DNA of 64,000 nucleotides from Pollenia angustigena. Taxonomy: Eukaryota > Arthropoda > Insecta > Diptera > Polleniidae. Positions within the stretch are counted from its first letter, which is position 1. Each line of letters starts with the position of its first letter. This document shows, piece by piece, positions 43,801 to 54,454 of this stretch. Where the stretch lies: NCBI GenBank assembly GCA_930367215.1, contig OV884060.1, positions 208,881,253-208,945,252 of the forward strand, given 5' to 3'. The position numbers were made by a program, and so were the translations under genes. The notes below the pieces were generated by a model. It worked only from the letters and a program-made list of their open reading frames with translations. It had not been told where the DNA came from and made no database searches.

Positions 43801-44186
43801 GGTAAATATTAGAATTCAACGTATGTACTATATATAAGAGATTTTTTTATAAACTTTAAACAGGATCGTTTTTTAAATAAGTTTGATTTTAATTTCTCTT
43901 TTTCGTAATTCCCTTTAAAATTCCTTTTTTTATTTCTTTAATTTATTTTTAAACGTATTACTATTTCACGACAAAAATCAGACACTTTGTTTTCAAACAA
44001 GGACACTTGAGTTTTTAAGACGGATTTGATGACATCTCAAATGTCAACATCCAGCCGAGATACGGGGTAATAAAAAAAATGACATTCGGGTGATAACAGG
44101 TAACCCATAATCTGACAGTACATGGTTTACACATTTATAACTGCTGATGAGTTTTTTTTTTACCAATTTAACGTTTATAGATAGCG

Positions 44187-44356
44187 TTTAAAAAACTGCA
44201 GTAAAAGTAGAAAAACTGCCATTCCTTCCAGTTCTTCATTTGTCAATGGCCAAAAAACTTTTGCTTTTACTTATGTTTCATTAAATGTAAACAGTCGCTA
44301 TCAAACCAACTCAAAAAGCGAGTTCGATTTTTGTTCGACAGTTTTTTAATAAAAAA
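44187..44356. mobile_element. MITE with AAAAACTGCAG ends, copy 3
   Basis: The ends are TTTAAAAAACTGCAG and GACAGTTTTTTAA. It shares ggccaaaaaacttttgcttttac and the empty site for 16092-16317. Confidence 0.7.
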
Positions 44357-44646
44357 GAAAGTAAATATAGTTAAAAAACTGTTACCGGTTGTGTTATAAT
44401 AATTTCTTATTAAAGAATCAGTTCATATTTTTTTTGCTTTTGCATAAAATTCCACGTGAAATAAGTGCAGCTTACTTTATTTCGTAGTTGTAAAAAAATG
44501 TTGCCAGAAGCATTTCGGAACTTTTTCACAAAATGAACAGAGTACAACGCTATCAACATTATTTCATAGATATTCCGTACAAGTTTTTTTCATATGCGTT
44601 TTGACAGCATTTCACGTGAAATGTTGAACTGAGCACCAGGCTTTAA

Positions 44647-44783
44647 CAGTCTGTTCATGGATTTCGAACGTCATCGTTCGCATAGAAAATAACATTAAAA
44701 ACAAACTTCGAACAATGTTCGATTTTCGTTTTAAATGTAATTTTCTATGCGAACAATGCCGTTCGATATCGTTAAACATGCAG
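44647..44783. mobile_element. TAA-flanked MITE, CTGCCTGTTCATCGATTTCG family, copy 2
   Basis: The left end is CAGTCTGTTCATGGATTTCG and the right end is CGATATCGTTAAACATGCAG; TAA lies at 44644-44646 and 44784-44786. Confidence 0.8.
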
Positions 44784-45464
44784 TAACAGAAAAAAACTTT
44801 ATGATGACTTTAAAATTTTTAAACTGTACAAATGAATTTTTATTTTAAGCCATTTTGCTCATTTTAATATTTTTATCTTAATTTTGCAATTAATTGAATT
44901 TAGCTTTTCATTTCTTTTTTACTTTTAATTAAATATTTTAAAATATATTTTTGTAACTTTTAAATAAAATTATTTAAAATTAAAAATTAAACATTGTATA
45001 AAAATATCTTGCATCTTCATTTGTTTTTTTGCTCAATACATACAAATTTACTAGTCAAATTTACCTATTTGGTTACTGTTGTTTGGTGTGATTCGTTTGA
45101 TTCGTATGATTCGTTTGATTCGTGCGATTCGTGTAAGTTGGTGTAGTTTGTGTTATTCGTTTGTATTTGGTCGTTTATAACACATTAATTTAAATTCATT
45201 TGCATTTGTGTGTTTATAATCTTTTCGTGCTTTATGTATTTTTCACAATACAGAGTTTGATTCGTTAGCAAAATGCAATCGACAATCAGTAGTTGAAAAA
45301 CAAACGAATGTTTTGAAACGGCATTCAGATGCATTCGTGCAGGGCTTTACTATAGACTAAGGTGTCCCAAAATTTTTTTTGTCAGATGCTCAAGCATAAT
45401 TTGAAAGCTTATAGGGTCCAGTATTTTTGGATTTTTTTTTAGATTTTTAGGAAGAGGTTTAAAG

Positions 45465-46819
45465 CAAGGACCGGAAATTACGAACGGAAAACACAAAATT
45501 ATATTTTATTTTTTAAATAAAAACTTTTTGTGTGTGAAAAAAAGTATATTGTTTTTCTGTGTTTAAAATTTAAAGGAAAAAAAATTTCTTTGAAAACAAA
45601 ATTTATAGTTTCAAAAAAAAAAGCAAAAACTTTTTTTGTAAAAAAAAAAACAAATAAAAATTTTTAAAAAACTTTTTTTTTTGTTGAAAAATATTTCTTA
45701 AAACGTTTTTTTTTTAGAATTTTTTTTTCTATGTATGTATTTTTAAAAAATCCCTGCAAACAAATGGAAGATATCCCCTAAGGCAATAGTTTAGCAATAT
45801 CTCCAAATTGTCATCTAAAAGAAAATAATCAAAGTAATATATTATTTTCTTCCTTTTATAATTTTTGAGAAAATTACGCAACATAGACAGAAAAAATTTT
45901 TTTAAATATAATATAATCCAATTATTAATCCAATTATTAAAACTTAAAAATTATTTCCCAAAATATTCTGCAAAAGGTAAATATTTAAATTAAATAAGTC
46001 GGTTGAATATTGATCTGTTTCCTTTTAAATTTAGTCAAGAATTTCTCAACCCTGGATGCAATTTTAAAGAAGTGGTAGGTTTTTTTTCAAGAATTTGGTG
46101 GAAACTAAATATTTATGTATATTTTTTACTTTATTTTAATTATAAATTATATTATGTTAAGTAAAATTTATACGTATACAATTAACTATTTAATTTTAAA
46201 TAAAAAGCTTTGCTTCTTTGTACACACATGAGAATTTTATTAAATGCAAAATCTTCTTTTTATCTTCCCAATGATATTTTGGTGATATCTTCCCATTTTC
46301 TTAAAAGTGGTTATCTAGCGATATTGCTAGTTAATCATCTAGAAGTATCGCTTTCGTATTGCTTAGAAGTATTGCCATCGAGACACGTTTCTTCCCGAAG
46401 GAAGTATCTTCCGCAATACGAAATCGATTATTGCCGCAATAACATTTTTCGTCCAGGCAATACGTTTGGCAATACATAAGGTGTATTTCTGTGTTTGCTG
46501 GGATGTAATACGTATGTATGTATTCTCAGAAACCTCTTCATAAATTTTATTTAAATTTGTTTTGAAGAATGAAATTTTTATGACAATGCTTAAATATTTT
46601 GTTTTTGTCTTTTTATGTTTTTAAGAAAACGTTTTATTTTAAAAACTTTATTTTATGTTTTTAAGAAAACGTTTTATTTTAAAAACTTTATTTTTTTCGA
46701 CGGCTTTTTTTCAAACCTATTTTAGAAATTTTTTATTTTCTGTAAAATGTAGAATTTTTTAAACTTGAACAATAAATATTTTTTTAGAAACAAAATAATA
46801 AAACATTTTCCGGTCCTTG
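45465..46819. mobile_element. hAT-type element in the left arm of the TAAGGTGTCCCA element
   Basis: The ends are CAAGGACCGGAAA and TTTCCGGTCCTTG. The flanks GTTTAAAG (45457-45464) and GTTTAGAG (46820-46827) match at 7 of 8. No transposase is read; a palindrome-rich stretch (gtattgc, gatatttt motifs) fills 46250-46480. Confidence 0.8.
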
Positions 46820-47234
46820 GTTTAGAGGTCGCGCAAATCAAGTCTTTGTTAAAAATCTGGTTTTTTGGCCTTTTTTCAAACTTGACTCATAACTTTGTCA
46901 ATAAACACGTTCATTTAATTTTTTGACCGAATATTTCTAAAGAAAATTTCCCAAACTTTATTTCCATATGCAAAAACTTTAAGTTCCGGCAATATTTTTG
47001 TCCATTACGATTCCACATATTAAGTATTTTTGTAATTTTTTAACAAGTTCTGCAAAAAACGGGTTATTAATTTTCAAATTTATATGAAAGGTATAAAAAC
47101 TAGTGCTGGGATACTATCGATATTTTCTACTATCGATATTTATCGATAGTTCAGATTTCACTATCGATATATCGATATTACTATCGACTGAATGTTTGTA
47201 CTTGTGCAGGAAAACTTTAATTATTTTTTATAAC

Positions 47235-47382
47235 TGCCTGTTTAACGATTTCGAACGTCATCGTTCGCTTAGAAAATTACATTAAAAACAAAAACAAACT
47301 TCGAACAATGCTCGAATTTTGTTTTTGTTTTAAATGTAATTTTCTATGCGAACGATGACGTTCGAAATCCATGAACAGGCTG
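47235..47382. mobile_element. TAA-flanked MITE, CTGCCTGTTCATCGATTTCG family, copy 3
   Basis: The ends are CTGCCTGTTTAACGATTTCG and CGAAATCCATGAACAGGCTG, with TAA at 47232-47234 and 47383-47385. Confidence 0.88.
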
Positions 47383-47449
47383 TAAGGCTGCAGTCCGTTG
47401 TTTTAATCACTTTATTGAATGTAAGAGACGTATGTATGTATATACGCAC

Positions 47450-48524
47450 TAGAGTTGTCAATTATTCGCCTTTCAACTTTGTTCGAATAATTTAAATAAT
47501 TGTTTTTGTTCGTTCGATCTAACAATTAAATCTAAAAAATTATTCGATTAATCGATGAGAATAACGAATAAAAAAATATTTAAAAAAAAATTACTATGGA
47601 AAATCTTCCATTCCATCCGCTATGACTTCTTCTTTTTTTTGATGCATAACATTTTTCATCTTAACTCCAAATTGTTGTATTACTTAAAGGCATCGTTAAA
47701 CCCTTAATTCCTTAATAATCCGATATAACTCTGGACGAATGGCGTTGGCAGGCCTACCATCTTCAGCCAAACTTCTGCCTACAATTTCTTCTATAGAACA
47801 GCCGCTGTCTCTCTTAATGTATTTTTCCATTGGACCAAGTTCGGCATTTCTTGATGACGTTTGGTTATCTTCCACCACATCGTTTTCAATGTTAAATATT
47901 GTGAAACTTACGCAAATGGTAAAGAAATACATACATAATTTAAAAAAAAAAAAATCAACCAATAACAACATTTTCTACTTTCAAGAAATAATTTTTATGA
48001 ATCAATTCTTTATTTTTAAGCAAAATCAATGCATGTCCGTGCAAAAATCATGGAAGAGGACATGCATTGATACAATTATTGTATTTCTTCTCATAAAGCG
48101 CCAAAAGAACTGTTAGAATCAATTGTCATCTCGCATTTTTAGTTTTGTAACGAACGAGTTTTGCAACTAACCTACTCAATTGTTTGTTAAGATTTGTTTA
48201 AAAGAACATAGAATAAATTTTTTAAATACAATGAGTACTCAACACGGTTTTTGCTAACTAAACATTGATATTAATTACAACCAAGGATATGGCAACAATA
48301 TTTTTTAACTCTCCTAAATTTTGTATAAAATCACTAAAAACGTATGAGAATAAATCAAAGCTTTTATTTAATTTGTTTTTTAATAAAAAAAATTGTTCGA
48401 TTAATCGACGTTAATTAATCGATTTATTCGTTATTCGAAAATCGTCGTTTTACAATTATTCGAACAATGGTTTGGTTTTGTTTGATCGATTAATCGAATT
48501 ATTCTTAATCGGTTGAAAACTCTA
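47450..48524 (-). mobile_element. 1.1-kb hAT element, TAGAGTTGTCAATTATTCG ends
   Basis: The left end is TAGAGTTGTCAATTATTCG, the right end GGTTGAAAACTCTA. The flanks ATACGCAC (47442-47449) and ATACGAAC (48525-48532) match at 7 of 8. Both ends hold many attaatcga motifs. It contains a short piece of a hAT-like protein on the minus strand. Confidence 0.8.
47696..47971 (-). pseudogene. Short reading frame, probably hAT transposase N-terminal fragment
   Basis: The 91-residue frame starts with a hydrophobic stretch that mimics a signal peptide (MYFFTICVSFTIF). Its second half reads EKYIKRDSGCSIEEIVGRSL then AEDGRPANAIRPELYRIIKE. The latter resembles the hAT segment after the BED finger (IxxxIAxDGRPxxxVExxGFRxL). 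It sits wholly inside the hAT at 47450-48524, so I prefer a transposase remnant to a host gene; the match is short and from memory. Confidence 0.45.
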
Positions 48525-49328
48525 ATACGAACGTTATTTTAGATGACAGTTTTTTAAAAATTGATAAGTACCATTCTGAAGGAACCGAAGTAACAGGGAC
48601 TATAAGATATTCCATTGCAACTTAAAATTTTTTTCTAAATTCCAAACCCAAAAAGGTTATCAATCTAGCGGACTTATCCTCTAAAGGTCGTTCATTGTTT
48701 TGTCCTATGCTTGCAATTGCATTTGGATTTGCATTTTTTTTTACAACATTACAAAAATATTTGACATTTCAGTCCATATATAAACATGTAAAAATTTCGA
48801 CTTGAAGGCCTTTAATTAGCAGTAAAAAGCACTGCTAAGCAATCCATACCACTTGCCATTCTTGTTGTTTGTATTCATTGCTGTAATTCAGCGCGAATTA
48901 GTAATAGCAAGTAAAAATTTGCGGCAAAAAACTGTGTGTGTATAGCTGCTGTAAGATGTCTTCATAGCTGTATTTTAAATAATAAAAATATCGATATTTA
49001 TATTTTTCCTATCGATATTTTCGATATATTAAGACTATCGATAATATCGATAGTTTCCCAGCACTAATAAAAACTAGTGACGCGATTTTGAATACCGATA
49101 AGTTCTAAGCAATTGAGAAAAACAAAAATGGAATTTTGTCCTTCAGTTTCCGAGTTACACTATTTTTATAGTTTGTACCTTAAAAATGGTGATACTTTTT
49201 TCGTTATAATTATTGTATATTTCCATAAATTTTTATAGTTAGGTTTTAACTGTGATTAACTTCTGACATTTATTGATCTAAATCGTTACACGCTGTCATT
49301 TGCACTTTCTATTTTATGTGTGCTCCAG

Positions 49329-50112
49329 GAGCTATCAATTGGGTTCGCTGGATGATGAAAATTATCTATTCTTTGAAAATATGCATTTTCCGAAACCAGT
49401 TGCAATCTTATGTAGACAAATCAACAGTTGATGCCTTGCTTGAATCTAGTTTTTCATGTTGTAAAATTCCTTTCTTCAAAAAAATAATTTAATGAAAAAT
49501 TAAATTTCATGAACTTAAGCCTAATTAAAAATATTAAAAATTTGGATTAAAAACTAGTTCATTTATTTTAAGAATATATATCAAATATTGGTACCTCTGC
49601 CAGTGTCCTCGATACGATCCTTTCAATGATCTGAGCCTATTAAAGGGATTGGATAGTTATAAAATTATTAATAAAGCAGTTGCAAAAGCCTCGCTTAAAA
49701 CTTTTCTAGGTCATCAGTGGTACTTAACTCCGAAATTGGCTGCCTCAGCGTTTTTTGATGAACGTATCGACACCAAAACTTTGCACTTAATGACACAAAA
49801 ACTTGCAGATACTCCATGCAGCGATTATGAAGTAGCAAATGTAACTTTAACAGAAGAAAACTTTAGAAATAAAGAAATTCAACAGTACATTTTAAAAGCC
49901 AGTATAACTTTTTTTGAAGCTTGCAATATTTCAATCGATTTTTTAAGAATAGATCCAGGGAATTGGAAAGCCAACAAGTCATTTCAAGAGGCAAAGAAAA
50001 AAGTTCAACAATTACAAGTGATAAATGATGTGGCAGAACGAGGTGTGGCTTTGGCTAATACTTATATTAATGTCACATCTTCTGAAACTGATTACCAGAA
50101 TTTATTGCAAGG
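49329..50112 (+). pseudogene. Orphan repeat-associated protein, two coding segments
   Basis: Segment 1 (about 49329-49463) reads GAINWVRWMMKIIYSLKI, CIFRNQLQSYVDKS, ALLESSFSC. Segment 2 (about 49573-50112) reads LRIYIKYWYLCQCPRYDPF, NDLSLLKGLDSYKIINKA, FLGHQWYLTPKLAASAFFDE, VTLTEENFRNKEIQQYI, FFEACNISIDFLRIDPGNW, VINDVAERGVALANTYIN and ends YQNLLQ. From memory, proteins with PGAxxxARWMxKxIYxLKI, LWYLxxELxxxxFFD and NDxAERGVxL occur in many copies in hydra, aphid and other animal genomes without a named function. I recognise no catalytic motif. The 100-base gap between segments is a repeat also found in P450 intron 2. Segment 2 ends at a pogo-like insertion. The N-terminal half was not found. 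Confidence 0.65.
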
Positions 50113-50114
50113 TA

Positions 50115-50670
50115 CAGTACTTTTCTTATAGTCACATTAGCGATATAGTCCATTTTATCTGTTTATTTTGCCGCTATAAGTTAATTTAATATAAAGTATT
50201 AACGTTATAGTCCATTTAGCGATATAAGCACATGGCAATATCAACAGTCATCAAAGGGATAAGTAAAGCAAATTAATGGCGTTATAGTCACATTAGCAAA
50301 ATCTACTAAGTTCTTTTTTGTTTTCGAATCAAAAATCCATCCAAAGAAAAAATTAATTGAATCATTTAATTTTTGTCATCAACTCTCTACTCGTAAAAAA
50401 TTAGTTTTAGCCGTTGGTATCCTTTATGAAATATATTGTTATTATTTTAGCTATTTTTTATACAGTATGTAACTCTGTTGTAACACCTGATGTCGGTGTA
50501 ATTTACATATATGCATTTTTAATTTCCTTTATTCACATAACATGACTATATTCGAATTCAGTTATATGCGTCATAGTGGCATATATGTGAATTAGCCTTA
50601 TAGTCACATTAGCGATATAGTCCACGTTATGGTTGCAACTAAAGGATGTGACTATAAGCGAAAAGGACTG
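50115..50670. mobile_element. TA-flanked pogo/Tigger-like element
   Basis: The ends are CAGTACTTTTCTTATAGTCA and TGACTATAAGCGAAAAGGACTG, with TA at 50113-50114 and 50671-50672. The phrase tatagtcacattagcgatatagtcca is repeated at both ends. CAGT ends with a TA duplication are typical of pogo elements. No transposase is present. Confidence 0.8.
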
Positions 50671-50677
50671 TATATAA

Positions 50678-50801
50678 CTACCCAGCAAAAACATACATTG
50701 CAAAGTAATGAGTTAAAAAGCTTATATAACGACTCTTCACTACCCAGCAAAAACTTACATTGCAAAGTAATGAGTTAAAAAGCTAATATAACGACTCTTC
50801 A
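50678..50801. repeat. 62-bp tandem repeat, two copies
   Basis: The units starting ctacccagcaaaaac at 50678 and 50740 differ at about two positions. They form the left end of the CCCAGCAAAAAC element. Confidence 0.9.
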
Positions 50802-51104
50802 CTACTTATACATTGGCATTTTAACTCATTGATGTCATTGGAGGCAAGTACTTACCACCCTCGCTAACAAATAGGGAGTTAAATAAGTCATTACCACATT
50901 CGCTTACAAATAGGGACTTAAATAACTTATTACTCCGATGTCACCAAAATTACAACTAACATGTAATGACTTAAAAAAAATTTTTTTTTTATTAATTTTT
51001 TTTTCTATTTTTCTTATTTTAATTAGTATTGTGGTTAAGTTTGTTGAACTATTCATGGTTATTTTGTTTTACTTTGTTTTATTTTTTATTTTTTTTTCTG
51101 TCTC

Positions 51105-51172
51105 TGGTGGGATTCGATCGCTCAACCTCGGTGCTGATAGACTAGCTCACTACCATCTAGTCTACCGGCGCA
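51105..51172 (-). repeat. tRNA-like (SINE-type) fragment
   Basis: The minus strand has an A-box-like tagactagatggtag and a B-box-like gatcgaatccc 40 bases later, with CCACCA after it. Arms do not fold cleanly into a tRNA and there is no good acceptor stem. I read it as a tRNA-derived repeat, not a tRNA gene. Confidence 0.3.
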
Positions 51173-51614
51173 GTATAGTTTTTAGATAAAAAAACTATGT
51201 TTTTTACCCAGTTAAGAGCGTAAATATGAGATTAAATTGTCTATAATAACAATAAAAACGTTGATTGAAAGTGGATTGAATGTTTTTGTTTCATTACTAT
51301 AATGACATTTTTATTTTCATAATGAAAATTTAAATTTATGAAGGCAATTATTGAAATATGTTGCTTTTATAAAAAAAAATTTTTAATTCATAAAATTAAT
51401 GGCATATAGTGTTTTCACACTTAAGGTTTTAATAAAAATTTTGGTTTTAACTATAAAACCAATCATTAAAACCTGGTTTTACCATACAAAATAAATTTTT
51501 TAAAACCTCTTTTGATTTGGTTTTAAGTTGATTTTATGAAATACAACCATGTTTTCGTTGTACTTAATTCAGTACTACCAAGTTATAAAGATTTAACACA
51601 GCGGATAATGTTTA

Positions 51615-53022
51615 ATCCCAGCTAGCATTTTATATCACAATCCAATACTTTAGGAACCAGCTTCACATAACGGCATACGAGCTAATTTTTCGATCATAAA
51701 TGATACTCTTGTCGTGAGAAAATACTACACTACCGATGAATCACCTCAAAGAATCATTTTTGATGCAATTTTCTGATTCTTTTTTGAGCAACTTAATGGA
51801 AGTTTTTCTAATCATAAGTTAGTATTTATCGTCTCATTTTTTAATCGTATTTATATATTTCAAAAAAAATTTTTAATTGTCATGTTTTGACTTTTTTCCA
51901 CCGATAAAAGCAGCGCGATTATGGCTTTTGATTATTTGAACCAACTTTATTTTGAACAAAACAAAAGATATTGGGTTCTCTTAAAGGAAAAAAAAACCAT
52001 TCGCACTGACACTTATTTTCATCTTTTTATTTGTTTGGCAGACAAGAAAATAACTTTTTTTCTCTTTTAATTTGACGAGACGAATGGGCAAAAATACACA
52101 ATATTTAACCCTTATGTGTGTGGAAAAAAAAAACACCTTCTATAGGGTGGATAGGTACCTGGGTACCTTCATGCAAATTGTATGAGAAATCTAATTTTTT
52201 GTCTTGTATTGTACAAACAATCGATGGTTAATGATATAATATTAGAATTTTACTCTGGTTTTCTCCTTTTCATATATTTTTTAAAATCCTACACCCAAAA
52301 AAAAAAAAAATTTGTAATATAAAACGTATACAGGTACCCAGGTACCTATTCACCCTATTAAGGGTGCAAAAAGCAAATTGGTATGCCACGCCCCCCCAAA
52401 CTCATATTGTATATAAACACCTATGAAAATATAATAATAACAAAAAGTTAGGAGTTCTCATGAAATTGTAGAATTGTAGACTAAAATCTTATATAAAAAA
52501 TTTCGATTTGAAAACGCAATAGGTACACAGGTACCTGTCCACACACATAAGGGTTAAAAATGTTTAGAAATCATTACGAATCGACGGATCTAATCGTTAC
52601 CTAAAATGCAAAAGGCTCTACCTAACATTTTGAAAAGAAGACAGGAGAAGCAAAAACCTTTTTTAAATGATAAATTGCCTTTAACTGTTAATAATTTAGT
52701 TGTCTTATAAAAAACCAAGAAGTTTTGTTTTGACAATTGACAATGTTGCATATTATGCACACGGTTAGTTTGGCTTTAAGCGTTTATCATTTAATATTTT
52801 GTAGATTTTTTTGTTTCTCAAAATATTGCTGACATTTCTGTTGATGCAATACATCAGAACCAACGAAGAACACGATTTTTGGTTAGTAAGGGCCTTTGCG
52901 TTTTAGGTAACGATATATAATTTCTTTTTTCAATCGCTTAATTGAAAATTCATCAAATGGGATCTTAAAAGACCTATTTAGATAATAATTACAAAAATTA
53001 TCACATAAATGCTAGCTGGGAT
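51615..53022. mobile_element. Element with ATCCCAGCTAGCATTT inverted ends
   Basis: The 16-bp ends ATCCCAGCTAGCATTT and AAATGCTAGCTGGGAT are exact inverses. It is nested in 51408-53310 and hosts the piggyBac-like MITE. The target duplication is not resolved. Confidence 0.75.
52109..52553. mobile_element. piggyBac-like MITE, 445 bp
   Basis: The ends are CCCTTATGTGTGTGGA and TCCACACACATAAGGG with TTAA on each side (52105-52108, 52554-52557). CCC ends and a TTAA target are the piggyBac signature. Subterminal aggtacctgggtacc palindromes occur on both sides. Confidence 0.9.
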
Positions 53023-54454
53023 GGCACTCAATAAAAATAAATTAATTAAAAAAAAATAAAAACGTCAAACCGATGAAATATTCTAAAATACACTTTTAAT
53101 GTAAAATTTTTTGATTTCCAAGCATTTTCCTGCATTCATTTCTTATTCAAATTTAATTATTTCTACGAGAAATGAATTTTATTTTGCACAAAACTATTAG
53201 GAAAACTGTGAGTTAAAACCGGATTTAAAAAACTTGCTATGTGAACACAAAATCAGCTGTTAATAGTTTTAATGTTAAAACCAGGTTTTAACTTTAGGTG
53301 TGAAAACACTAATAGATCTAACATTAGATGTATGAAATTAATAAATCTTACATTTTTTAATTAACAATTAAACATTTTTTTTAAGGAAACTATAATTTTG
53401 TATTAATTTATGAATATAGTTATGTTTATATACTGTTTTTTTTTTGTGTTCCCAATTAAAATTTTTTGTTTAACTTGGACAAACTTAAGTTTTCATATAT
53501 CCAATGAAAATTTTTAACGTAAATACGAAGCGATTTTAACGAAAATACTTCATTATAACTATGAAATTCCATTTAGACAATGACAATTTTCATTTACCCA
53601 AGCATTTTTCTTTCAGTGTAATGAAAAAAAAAAAAAAAAACAAATTGTAAGAATAAATATTTAAAACCAATTTGTATTAGATTTGAAAAAAATTAAACCG
53701 TAGATGCATTTTATTATGAATGAATTATAAATTTCGTTAATCAACTCATACAGTATCAGATTAAAGGTATCAGATTATATGTCAGCCATTACTAAACTAC
53801 TTCTATGTAATGCAGATGGTATGAAGTAGTCATTGAAAAGTAAGTGGTTCAGTAATGGCAAGTCATTACTAAGTTTATGCTGGGTACATCGCAAGAACCT
53901 CAATAAATGATTTTTCACAGAGCAAAAGAAAAATTTTTTTTTTTTTTTTGGGTATAAAGATAAAAACAGGTATAACTCAGGAACGGTAAGAACAAATATA
54001 AAAATTGTTTTTTCATATTAATTAGAATTAATTTGTCTTTCAAACTGCATCATTAGTTTTTTTTCGTTTTTATTTAAACTTAAAAAGTTGTAAAGCGTTA
54101 TTACAAATTTTTTTAAAAAATTACGAAAAATTGTAATTAAGGGTATCTAAATGAGAAAACTCATCACCAAAATTTATAATTTTTTCAAACAGGAATAAAG
54201 CTTGGATACTTTTCTTTAAAACTGTTTCCACAGGAGTAAAGAAACTCGTGGTATTAACCATGTTATGAGTAAAGTTAAAAAAAAGGCCGAAAACTCCGTT
54301 TTTTTATGAAAACTCGATTTGCGCGACCTCTAAACCTATTCCGAAAATTCTTAAAAAAAAATCAAAATTACTTTACCCTATATGCTTTTAAATTTTAACT
54401 GAGCACCTATGAAAATCAGAAAGAAAAAATTTTTTGGGACACCCTACTATAGAC

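Larger units (their letters stand above)
47101..49066. mobile_element. 2.0-kb hAT-type element, TAGTGCTGGGA ends
   Basis: The ends are TAGTGCTGGGATACTATCGA and TCGATAGTTTCCCAGCACTA, with exact 8-bp duplications ATAAAAAC at 47093-47100 and 49067-49074. Subterminal actatcgatat motifs are dense on both sides. It hosts 47235-47382 and 47450-48524. Confidence 0.9.
51408..53310. mobile_element. Element with TAGTGTTTTCACAC inverted ends
   Basis: The left end is TAGTGTTTTCACACTTAAGG, the right end TTTAGGTGTGAAAACACTA. ATA flanks both sides. Inside both ends there are repeats of ttttaactataaaacc/ggttttaa. Confidence 0.75.
50680..53884. mobile_element. CCCAGCAAAAAC element, enlarged by nested insertions
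   Basis: The left end is CCCAGCAAAAACTTACATTG; the right end is AGTCATTACTAAGTTTATGCTGGG, with TA on both sides. A fragment of the same right end is at 26262-26463. It hosts 51408-53310, and through it 51615-53022 and 52109-52553. Confidence 0.6.
45358..54446 (+). mobile_element. 9.1-kb composite: TAAGGTGTCCCA element carrying an orphan coding region
   Basis: The ends are TAAGGTGTCCCAAAATTTTT and AAAAATTTTTTGGGACACCCTA, with exact 8-bp duplications CTATAGAC at 45350-45357 and 54447-54454. The inverted similarity continues for a few hundred bases and includes gaggtcgcgcaaatc (46826) and its inverse (54318). Much of the length is later insertions: 45465-46819, 47101-49066, 50115-50670 and about 50680-53884. 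Removing them leaves about 1.9 kb with one coding region on the + strand. An 8-bp duplication suits hAT or P-type elements, but the encoded protein reads as neither. Confidence 0.8.

Noticed and set aside
46210..46479. 89-codon open frame on the + strand
   Set aside because: It spans palindrome-rich gatatt/tattgc sequence inside the hAT-type element 45465-46819; no motif.
47696..47971. Second secreted-peptide gene
   Set aside because: The hydrophobic start looks like a signal peptide, but the frame lies inside a hAT element and its second half resembles a hAT transposase segment.
47739..48116. 125-codon open frame on the + strand
   Set aside because: It overlaps the minus-strand hAT-like fragment in the same transposon; its sequence shows no motif.
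51105..51172. tRNA gene on the minus strand
   Set aside because: Box-like motifs are present but the acceptor and anticodon arms do not pair; kept only as a tRNA-like repeat.
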